Positions 1 through 7,232 of a stretch of DNA of 27,658 nt are shown here, piece by piece. Under the pieces are notes generated by a model. That model was not told the origin of the DNA, did no database searches, and saw only the letters and a list, made by a program, of their open reading frames with translations. The stretch spans positions 1 through 27,658 of the forward strand of contig JBIKWM010000040.1 of NCBI GenBank assembly GCA_044356305.1, in the 5' to 3' direction. The stretch is from JBIKWM01 sp044356305 (lineage in GTDB: Bacteria > Bacteroidota > Bacteroidia > UBA10329). The stretch's first letter is position 1, and every line of letters begins with the position of its first letter. The translations under genes and the position numbers were made by a program.

Positions 1-2
1 CG

Positions 3-857
3 GACATTCCTTGGACCGCCCTGCTTTTTGGCATGTGGATCCCCAACTTTTTCTATTGGGGGTTCAATCAGTTCATCACCCAACGGGCGCTTGGGGCCAA
101 GAGTCTGGCCGAGGGTCAATACGGAATTCTGCTGGCCGCATTCATCAAACTCGGCATACCGTTCATCATCGTCTTTCCGGGCATCATCGCCTACCAGCTG
201 CACGGTGCCGAGGTGGCCAATCCGGATCAGGCTTATCCCACCCTGATCCGCAATCTGCTTCCCGTTGGCCTGCGCGGTTTCATGTTCGCGGCCCTTTTCG
301 GGGCGGTCATGAGCAGCCTCGACTCCATGCTCAACAGTGCCAGTACCATTTTCACCATCGACATATACAAGCGTCACCTGCGCCCTGCAGCCGATGAGAA
401 GGCCCAGCTCCGCATGGGGCAGATAGTGACGGCCGCCCTCGTGGTCATAGGTTGCCTAATTGCCCCTAACCTGGCCGATGCCCGCTTTAAGGGCATATTC
501 AATTACATCCAGATGTTCCAAGGGTTCATCTCGCCAGGCATCGTGGCGGCTTTCATTTTCGGTATGGTGTTCAGGCGGGCACCGCAGGCAGCCGCAATGG
601 CCTCCATGCTCATCAACATCCCTGTTTATGGCCTGCTGCTATGGGCCTTCCCCGACATGGCCTTCCTCAATCACATGGGCATCACCTTTGTCACCTGTCT
701 TTCGGCCATGGCGTTGGTATCTGTCGCTCGGCCACTCGCCCAGCCAGTGCAGTTTGTCCAACGCACCGATCTTGATCTTACCACAGGCCCTTGGGTCAAA
801 CCGCTTTCAATCATCGTTCTGGCTGCCACCATCGGGCTGTATTTCTATTTCTGGTGA
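3..857 (+). CDS. Sodium:solute symporter (SSS/SLC5 family), C-terminal part
   Basis: Inner-membrane transporter that would couple sodium entry to uptake of a small solute such as a sugar. The frame is open from base 3 with no start, so the gene begins before the window; 284 residues are visible. Family marks are the NQ-x-x-x-QRAL stretch near visible residues 21-28 and the SSLDS motif at about 104-108, which in this family lies in the helix forming the second sodium site. About seven hydrophobic segments follow one another, the last ending four residues or so before the stop. The substrate cannot be read from the sequence. It is separated from the next gene by 141 bases that hold a promoter, so it probably ends its own transcript. 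The family call is secure; the missing N-terminal half prevents a closer one. Confidence 0.9.
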   Translation, partial: DIPWTALLFGMWIPNFFYWGFNQFITQRALGAKSLAEGQYGILLAAFIKLGIPFIIVFPGIIAYQLHGAEVANPDQAYPTLIRNLLPVGLRGFMFAALFGAVMSSLDSMLNSASTIFTIDIYKRHLRPAADEKAQLRMGQIVTAALVVIGCLIAPNLADARFKGIFNYIQMFQGFISPGIVAAFIFGMVFRRAPQAAAMASMLINIPVYGLLLWAFPDMAFLNHMGITFVTCLSAMALVSVARPLAQPVQFVQRTDLDLTTGPWVKPLSIIVLAATIGLYFYFW

Positions 858-898
858 TCGTAGGGATGTCTCATTCACCCGTTCTGTGCGTCCTGCTT

Positions 899-930
899 CC
901 TGAATGAATTGTTAACGTACCCCATTCAGG
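899..930. other. Inverted repeat downstream of the symporter gene
   Basis: CCTGAATG at 899-906 and CATTCAGG at 923-930 form a perfect 8-bp inverted repeat with a 16-base loop. It lies 42 bases after the symporter stop. No run of T follows, so it is not a standard intrinsic terminator; it could be an mRNA 3' end structure or a protein-binding site. Confidence 0.35.
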
Positions 931-967
931 GCATCCTGATCAGCCTCCCTATGGCACCTGCACGTCC

Positions 968-975
968 TAATTTCG
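968..975 (+). promoter_or_regulatory. Probable -7 promoter element (TAATTTCG)
   Basis: TAATTTCG fits the Bacteroidota -7 consensus TAnnTTTG with C for the third T, a variant seen at three other gene starts in this window. It lies 23 bases before the ATG at 999. No TTG is visible at the usual -33 position. The palindrome TTCGCGAA (972-979) overlaps it. Confidence 0.45.
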
Positions 976-998
976 CGAACCGAAAACGGAAGGAACCC

Positions 999-2459
999 AT
1001 GCGTGCATCAAGTTTACTGGCATTGAGCCTGTTGTTTCCATTGGCCATCCTGGCCCAGAAACCTGCAGGAAAGGACGGCTACGAACTCAAGTTCCAGATC
1101 AAGGGCCTGCAGCCGGGTAAGGCGGTTCTGGCCTATTACTACGGCAACAAGCAGTACATCAAGGACTCGGCAAGGGTGGATGTCGAAGGGCGCTTCTCCT
1201 TTAAGGGAGATACCCGTTTGGACCGCGGCATCTATCTGGCCGTGATGCCACCCGACAACAAGTACTTCGAAGTGGTGGTGGCCGATGAGCAGCATATCAC
1301 CATGACATCCGAAACGGGCGATGCCCTGATTGACCAGATGAAGGTGACCGGTAGCCGCGAGAATCAGCTCTTCTACGACTACATGCGCTACATAGGCGAC
1401 ATGAAGAAACAGAGCGACCCTCACCGCAAGGTGCTCGACCAATTTCATGCCGATAGCGCCAACGACCACAGTGCTGAACCGGCCTACAAGGCGGCCGAGG
1501 CTGAGCTCAACCGCATTGACAAAGAGGTGAAGGAATACAAGAACAATTTCATCTCGAAGAATCCCACTGCCTTCATGGCCAAGGTTTTCAAGGCCTCGCG
1601 CGAGCCGGAGGTACCCGAAGCCCCGCTTCTTCCTGATGGCAAGAAGGACAGCACCTTCGCCTACCGATGGTACAAGCAGCATTATTGGGATGATATTGAC
1701 CTGACCGATGATGGCATACTGCGCACCCCCGTGTTCCATCAGAAACTCGAGACCTTTTTCACCAAAGTCGTCATTCAGATTCCCGATAGCATCAATGCCG
1801 AGGTGGACCGTTTTGTCCCAAAGGTGAAGGGCAACAAGGATCTGTTCAAATACACGGTGTATTGGGTCACATCGAGCTTCGAGACCAGTAAGCAGATGGG
1901 CATGGAGGCCGTTTTCGTTCACATGGCAAAGACTTACTATATGACCGGTCAGGCCTTCTGGGTCGATAGCACCACCTTGGGCAAGATTTCAGACCGTGCA
2001 CTCAAGCTCGACCCGATCCTGATCGGAAAAGTGGCCCCGAACCTTGTGATGCGCGACACCTTGGGTCAATACCGCTTCATGCACGGGGTGAAGGCCGATT
2101 ACACCTTCCTGTGTTTCTGGGACCCGGGCTGCGGACACTGTAAAAAGGTGGTGCCCGTGCTCAAGGAGGTGAACGACAAGATCAAAAAGGAGTTCAACAC
2201 CGAGGTGTACGGTGTGTGCACCGTGAATGAAGTGGATGAATGGAAGAAGTTCATCCGCGAGAAAGGCCTCAATTGGATAAACGTGCATGACCCTCAATAT
2301 CAGACACGCTTCAAGGACCTCTACGACATTTACAGCACCCCGGTCATCTACATCCTCGATAAGGACAAGCGCATCATTGCCAAACGCATCGCTCCCGAAG
2401 ATATTGAGGACTTCATTCGCAGGTATGCCCGGAACCCGATGAAGTTCAATTCTAAGTGA
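999..2459 (+). CDS. Secreted thioredoxin-fold protein with DUF4369-like N-terminal domain
   Basis: Likely exported thiol-disulfide protein of the cell envelope. The ATG at 999 is preceded by GGAAGGA and opens a clear signal peptide ending in LAQ at about residue 20; an in-frame TTG at 909 would put 30 hydrophilic residues before the signal and is rejected. Residues about 25-120 match the DUF4369 pattern common in Bacteroidota (KGLQPGKAVLAYYYG...). A helical middle region (about 130-340, DUF5106-like) follows. Residues about 345-480 are an AhpC/TSA-thioredoxin fold with the active site C378-G-H-C381 inside FWDPGCGHCKK and a cis-proline loop STPVIYILD. The 486-residue length is normal for these multidomain proteins. 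Its stop overlaps the start of the next gene. Redox chemistry is firm; the partner protein is unknown. Confidence 0.85.
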   Translation: MRASSLLALSLLFPLAILAQKPAGKDGYELKFQIKGLQPGKAVLAYYYGNKQYIKDSARVDVEGRFSFKGDTRLDRGIYLAVMPPDNKYFEVVVADEQHITMTSETGDALIDQMKVTGSRENQLFYDYMRYIGDMKKQSDPHRKVLDQFHADSANDHSAEPAYKAAEAELNRIDKEVKEYKNNFISKNPTAFMAKVFKASREPEVPEAPLLPDGKKDSTFAYRWYKQHYWDDIDLTDDGILRTPVFHQKLETFFTKVVIQIPDSINAEVDRFVPKVKGNKDLFKYTVYWVTSSFETSKQMGMEAVFVHMAKTYYMTGQAFWVDSTTLGKISDRALKLDPILIGKVAPNLVMRDTLGQYRFMHGVKADYTFLCFWDPGCGHCKKVVPVLKEVNDKIKKEFNTEVYGVCTVNEVDEWKKFIREKGLNWINVHDPQYQTRFKDLYDIYSTPVIYILDKDKRIIAKRIAPEDIEDFIRRYARNPMKFNSK

Positions 2460-4783
2460 CCGATAGGGCAGCGTGGCCACAGGGCATCTGGGCCGATGCA
2501 GGGCTGGCCTTTTTGCTCGCACTGCTCACCCTCCCGGACATCGACCCCAGCTACGGCATCGGGGTCGATCATTCACTCACCTGGGCCTTCAATCACCTGT
2601 TCGCCAATGACCGCGAAGGACTTATCCGTATAGCTTTTCCGCACGGGCCGCTGGCATTCTTGATGTATCCGCTGGCCATGGGGTACAACCTCTGGCTCGG
2701 ATTTGCCGCCACCATAGCTGTCCAGTTTATTTTGATGTCCACGCTTCTGCGGCTGGCCCGTTCGGCCAAGATCTGTTCAAAGTGGCGCGCAGCACTGGTC
2801 TGTCTTGTGGTCGGGTGGCTCACAAATTTCAACTCAGCGTTGGTGTTCGCTGTAATTGGGGGGCTAATGGTTGCCCGTTGGTCCGGCCAGTTGGCATGGG
2901 CCGTCATCGCAGGATTGCTGGCGGCCTTGGCCCTGAATGTCCGTGCTGGCACAGGCATCATGTCCATTGCTGCCATAGCCTCTTTCAGCCTCCTTTCGCT
3001 GACCGTTGACAAGGCGTGGAAGCGTGCGTTTGCCGGATTCGCGGCACTCGTGGTGGGTGCCGTTGTCATCAGATTGGCGGTGTTCGGCCATCTGCACGGT
3101 ACGTGGTACTATTTCGTGGCGCTGAAGGAACTTGCCGGGGCGTCATCGGCCGCAACAGCCTATTACCCGGCCAATAATTGGTACTTATTGGGGCCAGCCA
3201 TCTTTCTGCTTATCAGTTTCCCGATTTGGGTGAACGATAAGAATGTGCGCTGGACGGCCACTCTGTTGGCCCCTGTGATATTTGCCGCTTGGAAACACGG
3301 AATGACCCGCCAGGACATCATGCATTACCGCGGACTGTTCTATTTCCTGTGCTGCGCATTCCTCATTTTCCTGCTGATATGGCAACGCCCGGTCCGCCTG
3401 CAATTGGCAGCTGCGGCAACAGCACTTATTCTGTTCTTTTTGAATGCCGATGTGACTCAGGGTTGGACTGACGGGGCCATTCCGCTCTACCGTCATAGCG
3501 GTTTGGTGCCTTGGACCGATGGTGCTGCAGCTCGTATCGAGGCATGTGATGCCAAGTCTGAGCTGGCCATTGCCCCACAGAAATTGCCTCAGGAGGTCCT
3601 TGCACGGATCAGAGGAAAATCGGTCGATGTATATCCATGGGAATTCACCTATATCCCTGCCAATGAGTTGAATTGGACTCCTCGTCCGGTGCTTCAGAGT
3701 TATGCGGCCTACACCCCATGGCTCGATTCGGTGAATGCGGCCCATTTCTCAACGAGAGAAGCTCCTGATGTCATTCTGCTTCATGGGGTCGATGATGCGC
3801 AGGGTGGCGACCTCGGCAGCCTGGATTACAGATACCTTTTCAATGATGAACCAACAGCTTTACTTGCCATGCTCCGTCATTACCGATGGAGCAGGGTAGG
3901 AGAACATATCCTGCTCGAACAGGCAGAGACAGAATTACTCGGTTCTTCCACAGTATTTGCTTCAGATACAGGTAGCTGGGGCCAATGGATACCCGTGCCC
4001 GAGGCGGCAGGGGCCATTGTGCGGGCACGACTGCATTGGCAGGGTACGCTGTTCCGTGCTGTCAAGGATCTGGTCTATAAGGACGAGGTATACACGGTTC
4101 ATTATCTCTTCACTAATGGGTCGGTGCGCAATTACCGCATGGTGCCAACTCTTGCCACATCTGGTATCTGGGTCAATCCGTTCATGAGTCGCATCGATGG
4201 CAGCGGTCCACATCAGGTCAAAGCCATCATGTTCACCTGCACCGACAAAAGGGCTGTGCAACCGCTAGTGCGGGTTGAGTGGGAGAAGACTCCTTATTTG
4301 TCAGGACAGGAAAAAGCACTTTCGCTTTTCGGGGAGAAAGATGAGAATGAAGGCCAGATATTCCTCAAGACGCAATTCTCGCATGAGGATACGGTTTCAG
4401 GTTGGCAATGGAATACCGCAGATGTAGCCCGGAATGGGGTGTTGGGCTCAGAACATTGCGGCACAGTCGGCCCCAAAGGATATTCAGCCACATTTGTTAT
4501 GGAGGTCGATTCGATTGATGCCGATGTAACGTGTGTATTCTCAGCATTTGCCCGCTCAGCTTCCGATGCCGCAGTGGTCATTTCGGTAGAGTATCCTACA
4601 GGCCCGCCCTATTGGCAAGCCCAGTCATTTGCGGTCTCAGGCGCAAGTTGGCAGTACGCTTCAATCAGTCGCACTCTGCGCCTGCGTCCGGGTGCCGTGT
4701 TCAAGTGCTACGTGCTCAATAATGGCGATAACCGCATCCATGTTGACGACATGTCGTTGAAAATCAACATCATGAAAGATTGA
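2456..4783 (+). CDS. Polytopic membrane protein with large C-terminal extracellular domain, unknown function (possible GT-C-like)
   Basis: I do not recognise a named family. The GTG at 2456 overlaps the preceding stop by four bases (GTGA), which implies translational coupling to the thioredoxin gene. The 775 residues fall into three parts. Residues about 10-320 hold about ten hydrophobic segments; the first loop carries acidic residues (DIDPSYGIGVDH) and the stretch AFPHGPLAFLMYPL. Residues about 340-480 form a soluble domain containing DVYPWEF and NWTPRPVLQSYAAYTPWLD, a block I recall from large uncharacterised membrane proteins in other phyla. Residues about 500-775 look like beta-sandwich domains, ending in RIHVDDMSLKI as in carbohydrate-binding jelly rolls. 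A lipid-linked sugar transferase of the GT-C type is a reasonable guess from the topology and acidic first loop, but it is inference only. Confidence 0.6.
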   Translation: MTDRAAWPQGIWADAGLAFLLALLTLPDIDPSYGIGVDHSLTWAFNHLFANDREGLIRIAFPHGPLAFLMYPLAMGYNLWLGFAATIAVQFILMSTLLRLARSAKICSKWRAALVCLVVGWLTNFNSALVFAVIGGLMVARWSGQLAWAVIAGLLAALALNVRAGTGIMSIAAIASFSLLSLTVDKAWKRAFAGFAALVVGAVVIRLAVFGHLHGTWYYFVALKELAGASSAATAYYPANNWYLLGPAIFLLISFPIWVNDKNVRWTATLLAPVIFAAWKHGMTRQDIMHYRGLFYFLCCAFLIFLLIWQRPVRLQLAAAATALILFFLNADVTQGWTDGAIPLYRHSGLVPWTDGAAARIEACDAKSELAIAPQKLPQEVLARIRGKSVDVYPWEFTYIPANELNWTPRPVLQSYAAYTPWLDSVNAAHFSTREAPDVILLHGVDDAQGGDLGSLDYRYLFNDEPTALLAMLRHYRWSRVGEHILLEQAETELLGSSTVFASDTGSWGQWIPVPEAAGAIVRARLHWQGTLFRAVKDLVYKDEVYTVHYLFTNGSVRNYRMVPTLATSGIWVNPFMSRIDGSGPHQVKAIMFTCTDKRAVQPLVRVEWEKTPYLSGQEKALSLFGEKDENEGQIFLKTQFSHEDTVSGWQWNTADVARNGVLGSEHCGTVGPKGYSATFVMEVDSIDADVTCVFSAFARSASDAAVVISVEYPTGPPYWQAQSFAVSGASWQYASISRTLRLRPGAVFKCYVLNNGDNRIHVDDMSLKINIMKD

Positions 4784-4837
4784 TTTTTCGATTCTTAGGG
4801 ATTGAAAGGGCCACTGATGACCATTGGAGCGCCCGTT

Positions 4838-4845
4838 TATCTTTG
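4838..4845 (+). promoter_or_regulatory. -7 promoter element (TATCTTTG)
   Basis: Exact match to TAnnTTTG, followed by CGCGC. It ends 19 bases before the ATG at 4865, giving a leader of about 10-15 bases, and supports that ATG over the upstream in-frame TTG at 4802, which lies before the promoter. No TTG at the -33 spacing. Confidence 0.6.
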
Positions 4846-4864
4846 CGCGCTCATTTATAGGAAC

Positions 4865-5560
4865 ATGTCGAAGAACAAGAAGGCTGAGGAACAAGAGGCC
4901 GAAGTAGTTGTGAATGTGGAGGAGGTCTATGACCGCACCGAACATTTCGTCAATGAGAATCAGAATACCATACTTGCCATAGTTGGTGGAATTGTGCTTG
5001 TTATCGGGGGCTACTTCGCATTCGACAGGTTCTACATGCAACCTCTGCAAGAAGAAGCTTCGGCCGCCATGTTCATGGCCGAGCATTACTTTGCCGATGA
5101 CAGTCTCGAGACTGCCCTGAACGGTGATGGCCAGTATCTCGGTTTCCTCAGCGTAATTGAGGACTACAGCCGCACCGATGCCGGCAATCTTGCGCAGTAC
5201 TACGCTGGTATCAGCTATTTGCGTCTGGGCAAGTTCAACGAGGCGATTGAGCACCTCGAGAAATTCGACAGCGATGATCAGATTCTTGCCCCCATCGCAT
5301 TGGGTGCCATGGGCGATGCGTACTCTGAATTGGGCGACAACGACAAGGCCATCGAATTCTACGTGAAGGCTTCGGAGCGTGAGGAGAACAATTTCACCAC
5401 ACCTGTTTATCTTTTCAAGGCTGGGTTTCTTGCCGAACAGGCAGGGAAAACAGAGGAGGCCGTTCGCCACTTCACCCGCCTGAAGGAGGATTTTGCAGAG
5501 ACCAACGAGGGTCGCGAAGCAGAAAAGTACCTGGCCCGCGCTGCGGCTAAGACCAACTGA
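4865..5560 (+). CDS. Membrane-anchored tetratricopeptide repeat protein
   Basis: A 231-residue protein with a charged cytoplasmic N-terminus (about 1-37, KNKKAEEQEAE), one transmembrane helix at about 38-58 (TILAIVGGIVLVIGGYFAF) and a periplasmic TPR region. At least three helix pairs are readable: LAQYYAGISYLRLGKFNEAIEHLEKF, IALGAMGDAYSELGDNDKAIEFYVKA, and VYLFKAGFLAEQAGKTEEAVRHFTRL. The layout resembles YfgM, a membrane TPR protein linked to the Sec translocon in proteobacteria. In many Bacteroidota a protein of this type sits just before ribH, as here, with three bases between the genes. The start at 4865 agrees with the promoter. The fold is clear; a role as a periplasmic chaperone-like adaptor is inferred from the YfgM resemblance. 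Confidence 0.82.
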   Translation: MSKNKKAEEQEAEVVVNVEEVYDRTEHFVNENQNTILAIVGGIVLVIGGYFAFDRFYMQPLQEEASAAMFMAEHYFADDSLETALNGDGQYLGFLSVIEDYSRTDAGNLAQYYAGISYLRLGKFNEAIEHLEKFDSDDQILAPIALGAMGDAYSELGDNDKAIEFYVKASEREENNFTTPVYLFKAGFLAEQAGKTEEAVRHFTRLKEDFAETNEGREAEKYLARAAAKTN

Positions 5561-5563
5561 TCC

Positions 5564-6064
5564 GTGGCCACCCGCCTCAAGAACCTGTCGGAACATGACC
5601 GCGCGAAGGTTCCTTCAGCCGCTGGTCTGCGTTTCGCGATAGTAGTTAGCGAGTGGAATACAAAGGTTACCGAGGCACTGTGCAACGGGGCCATCAAGAC
5701 CTTGATTGAATCAGGTGCCAAGCCCAAGCATATAGTGAGGCGCGATGTGCCGGGCAGTTTTGAACTGACCTTGGGCGCCCGCCTATTGCTGGATACCGGG
5801 GAGTTCGATGCGGTCATTTGTCTAGGATGTGTGATTCAGGGTGAGACACGCCACTTTGAGTTCATCTGCAATGCAGTGGCGCAAGGAATTACAGACCTGA
5901 ATGTGAAATACGGAGTGCCTGTGGTATTCGGTGTCCTGACTCCTGATACCCTACAGCAGGCATTGGACAGGGCTGGAGGAAAGCACGGAAACAAGGGCGA
6001 TGAGGCTGCCTTCACCGCCATCCGCATGGCGCATCTCCGTTCTTCTTTGCGCAAAAAGTCTTAG
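5564..6064 (+). CDS. ribH: 6,7-dimethyl-8-ribityllumazine synthase
   Basis: Cytoplasmic enzyme of riboflavin synthesis that condenses 5-amino-6-ribitylamino-uracil with 3,4-dihydroxy-2-butanone 4-phosphate to lumazine. The 166 residues carry all family marks: FAIVVSEWN near the N-terminus, VPGSFEL at 63-69, GCVIQGETRHFEF at 88-100 with the probable catalytic His97, FGVLTPD, and GNKGDEAA near the end. The start is a GTG four bases after the stop of the TPR gene, so the two are surely cotranscribed. The other rib genes are not in the window, which is usual in Bacteroidota. No FMN riboswitch is seen upstream. Confidence 0.96.
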   Translation: MATRLKNLSEHDRAKVPSAAGLRFAIVVSEWNTKVTEALCNGAIKTLIESGAKPKHIVRRDVPGSFELTLGARLLLDTGEFDAVICLGCVIQGETRHFEFICNAVAQGITDLNVKYGVPVVFGVLTPDTLQQALDRAGGKHGNKGDEAAFTAIRMAHLRSSLRKKS

Positions 6065-6118
6065 ACCTCCGAATTCGGAACGGTATTTGCAAATTCCCGA
6101 TCAAACCAATTCCATACC

Positions 6119-6955
6119 ATGATGAGAACACTCTTCTTTTCCGCCATCAGCCTGATCATGTTGACAGGCACTTTCAATGCCGAGGCTCAGGACAAACCAA
6201 AGAAGTACCACCCCAAGCATGAGTTCTGGTATCGCGATTATTCAGGCGAGAATGACCAGATAAAGGTGGAGGTCAAGGACGTGATGTCTCAGGTTGAGGT
6301 ACTCAAGTTCAAGATCAAGTTCACCAACAAGACCAATGATTTCATTTTAGTTGAACCGCAGAAGATGAAATTGACCATCAACGGGACAACGCTGAATTTC
6401 CGCGAAAAGGCATTTTTCATCAAACCCTATGAGTCAGAGTCAAAGGTCCTTGACCTAGGGCGTGATACCGATTTCCATCAAGAGACTTTCTCTGTCGATT
6501 TCGGGCAAGGGTTCAGTCTCATCACTTCGACTGGCAATTCGATCGAGATGGATGATTTCCAGCTTCCGGCAGCCACCAATGTAGTGCAGAATAAACTGCT
6601 GACATTGAATCTGCGTACGCTCAACAAGGAGACGGATAACATGAATGCACAATTCTCTTTGAAGTACACGGGTAATAAGATGCTTCTTGTAGATCCAAGC
6701 CGTGCCGGTACCAAGACTGAGTCAGGTCAGCGATTTGCCAATGTCTGGTCCAAGTCTCGCGTCACCGTGATGGCACCGGGCGAAGAGGATAAGTTCTGGG
6801 TATGGGCCAAGATTCCAGTTCACGTGGCAGATATGCAGTTTGCCAATCTGTTCGTGGTGTGGGAAGGGGTGTTTACTGAGGCCGACAAGAAGCCTTTCAC
6901 CTATGAAAGTCTTAAGTTTGACGTGGACCCAGGAAAGACAGCCGGCAAGAACTGA
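6119..6955 (+). CDS. Secreted protein of unknown function
   Basis: I do not recognise this family. The 278-residue product starts with a signal peptide (hydrophobic core FFSAISLIMLTG, likely cut near AEAQ at residue 24). A second ATG directly follows the first, so the start could be 6122. The mature part is rich in beta-strand patterns and charged residues: KVEVKDVMSQVEVLKFKIKFTNKTNDFILVEPQ..., then TLNLRTLNKETDNMNAQFSLKYTGNKMLLVDP. The repeated phrase of the type KFTNKTND/KYTGNKM followed by LVEP/LVDP suggests two related Ig-like or DUF4352-like modules that describe a protein surface rather than an enzyme. It contains no cysteine pair or catalytic motif. It is monocistronic: 54 bases after ribH and closed by a strong terminator. 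Confidence 0.65.
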   Translation: MMRTLFFSAISLIMLTGTFNAEAQDKPKKYHPKHEFWYRDYSGENDQIKVEVKDVMSQVEVLKFKIKFTNKTNDFILVEPQKMKLTINGTTLNFREKAFFIKPYESESKVLDLGRDTDFHQETFSVDFGQGFSLITSTGNSIEMDDFQLPAATNVVQNKLLTLNLRTLNKETDNMNAQFSLKYTGNKMLLVDPSRAGTKTESGQRFANVWSKSRVTVMAPGEEDKFWVWAKIPVHVADMQFANLFVVWEGVFTEADKKPFTYESLKFDVDPGKTAGKN

Positions 6956-6977
6956 TTGGATCTGAGACAGGTCTATG

Positions 6978-7009
6978 GCCCGGAGACCTCTCGGTCTTCG
7001 GGCTTTTTT
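6978..7009 (+). terminator. Intrinsic terminator of the 6119-6955 gene
   Basis: GCCCGGAGACC (6978-6988), loop TCTC, GGTCTTCGGGC (6993-7003), then six T. The stem is 11 bp with one G-U pair. It begins 22 bases after the stop codon and is the best plus-strand terminator in the window. Confidence 0.9.
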
Positions 7010-7040
7010 ATCCAATAAAGTTCGGGGTGATAGGAAACAG

Positions 7041-7080
7041 GTGAAAAACAGAACGGCCTCTGGGATTCCAGAGGCCGTTC
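7041..7080 (-). terminator. Intrinsic terminator of tRNA-Glu
   Basis: A perfect 13-bp stem, 7051-7063 with 7068-7080, around a GATT/AATC loop. On the minus strand it is followed by TGTTTTTC. It lies seven bases beyond the 3' end of the tRNA, so it ends that transcript. The stem is almost symmetrical and could also slow plus-strand transcription, but the T run is only on the minus strand. Confidence 0.88.
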
Positions 7081-7087
7081 ATCTCAG

Positions 7088-7159
7088 TAGCCCGTACGGG
7101 AATCGAACCCGTGTTTCATCCGTGAAAGGGACGCGTCCTAACCCCTAGACGAACGGGCC
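7088..7159 (-). tRNA. tRNA-Glu (anticodon TTC)
   Basis: The minus strand reads GGCCCGTTCGTCTAGGGG... and folds as a full cloverleaf. The acceptor stem GGCCCGT pairs with ACGGGCT with a G-U at the first pair; the anticodon loop CTTTCAC gives TTC at 7126-7124, and the T loop is GGTTCGATTCC. The anticodon stem CGTCC/GGATG has one G-U pair. The sequence around the anticodon (CCCTTTCACGG) matches E. coli tRNA-Glu. The CCA end is not encoded. It has its own promoter (7182-7189) and terminator, so it is a single-gene transcript. Confidence 0.96.
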
Positions 7160-7181
7160 ATGAGTGCCATTTGGCGGGCGG

Positions 7182-7189
7182 CAAAAGTA
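7182..7189 (-). promoter_or_regulatory. -7 promoter element of tRNA-Glu (TACTTTTG)
   Basis: Minus-strand TACTTTTG, an exact TAnnTTTG, followed by CCGCC. It lies 22 bases before the first base of the tRNA. The 13-mer TACTTTTGCCGCC is repeated exactly in front of proS. Confidence 0.65.
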
Positions 7190-7232
7190 GAAAAGTTCTG
7201 CTTTGCTCCTACTTGATTCTGAAAAAATCTCA

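Noticed and set aside
858..998. Small gene or RNA between the symporter and thioredoxin genes
   Set aside because: Only short frames without start signals, and one inverted repeat and a promoter element are visible.
1014..1922. 302-codon open frame on the minus strand
   Set aside because: Lies wholly opposite the thioredoxin-fold gene, which has signal peptide, domain and CGHC evidence; the reverse frame shows no family and is a codon-bias shadow.
6079..6118. GGTATTTGC as a promoter of the 6119 gene
   Set aside because: The TA is two bases too close to TTTG, so it does not fit TAnnTTTG; I cannot name a promoter for this gene.
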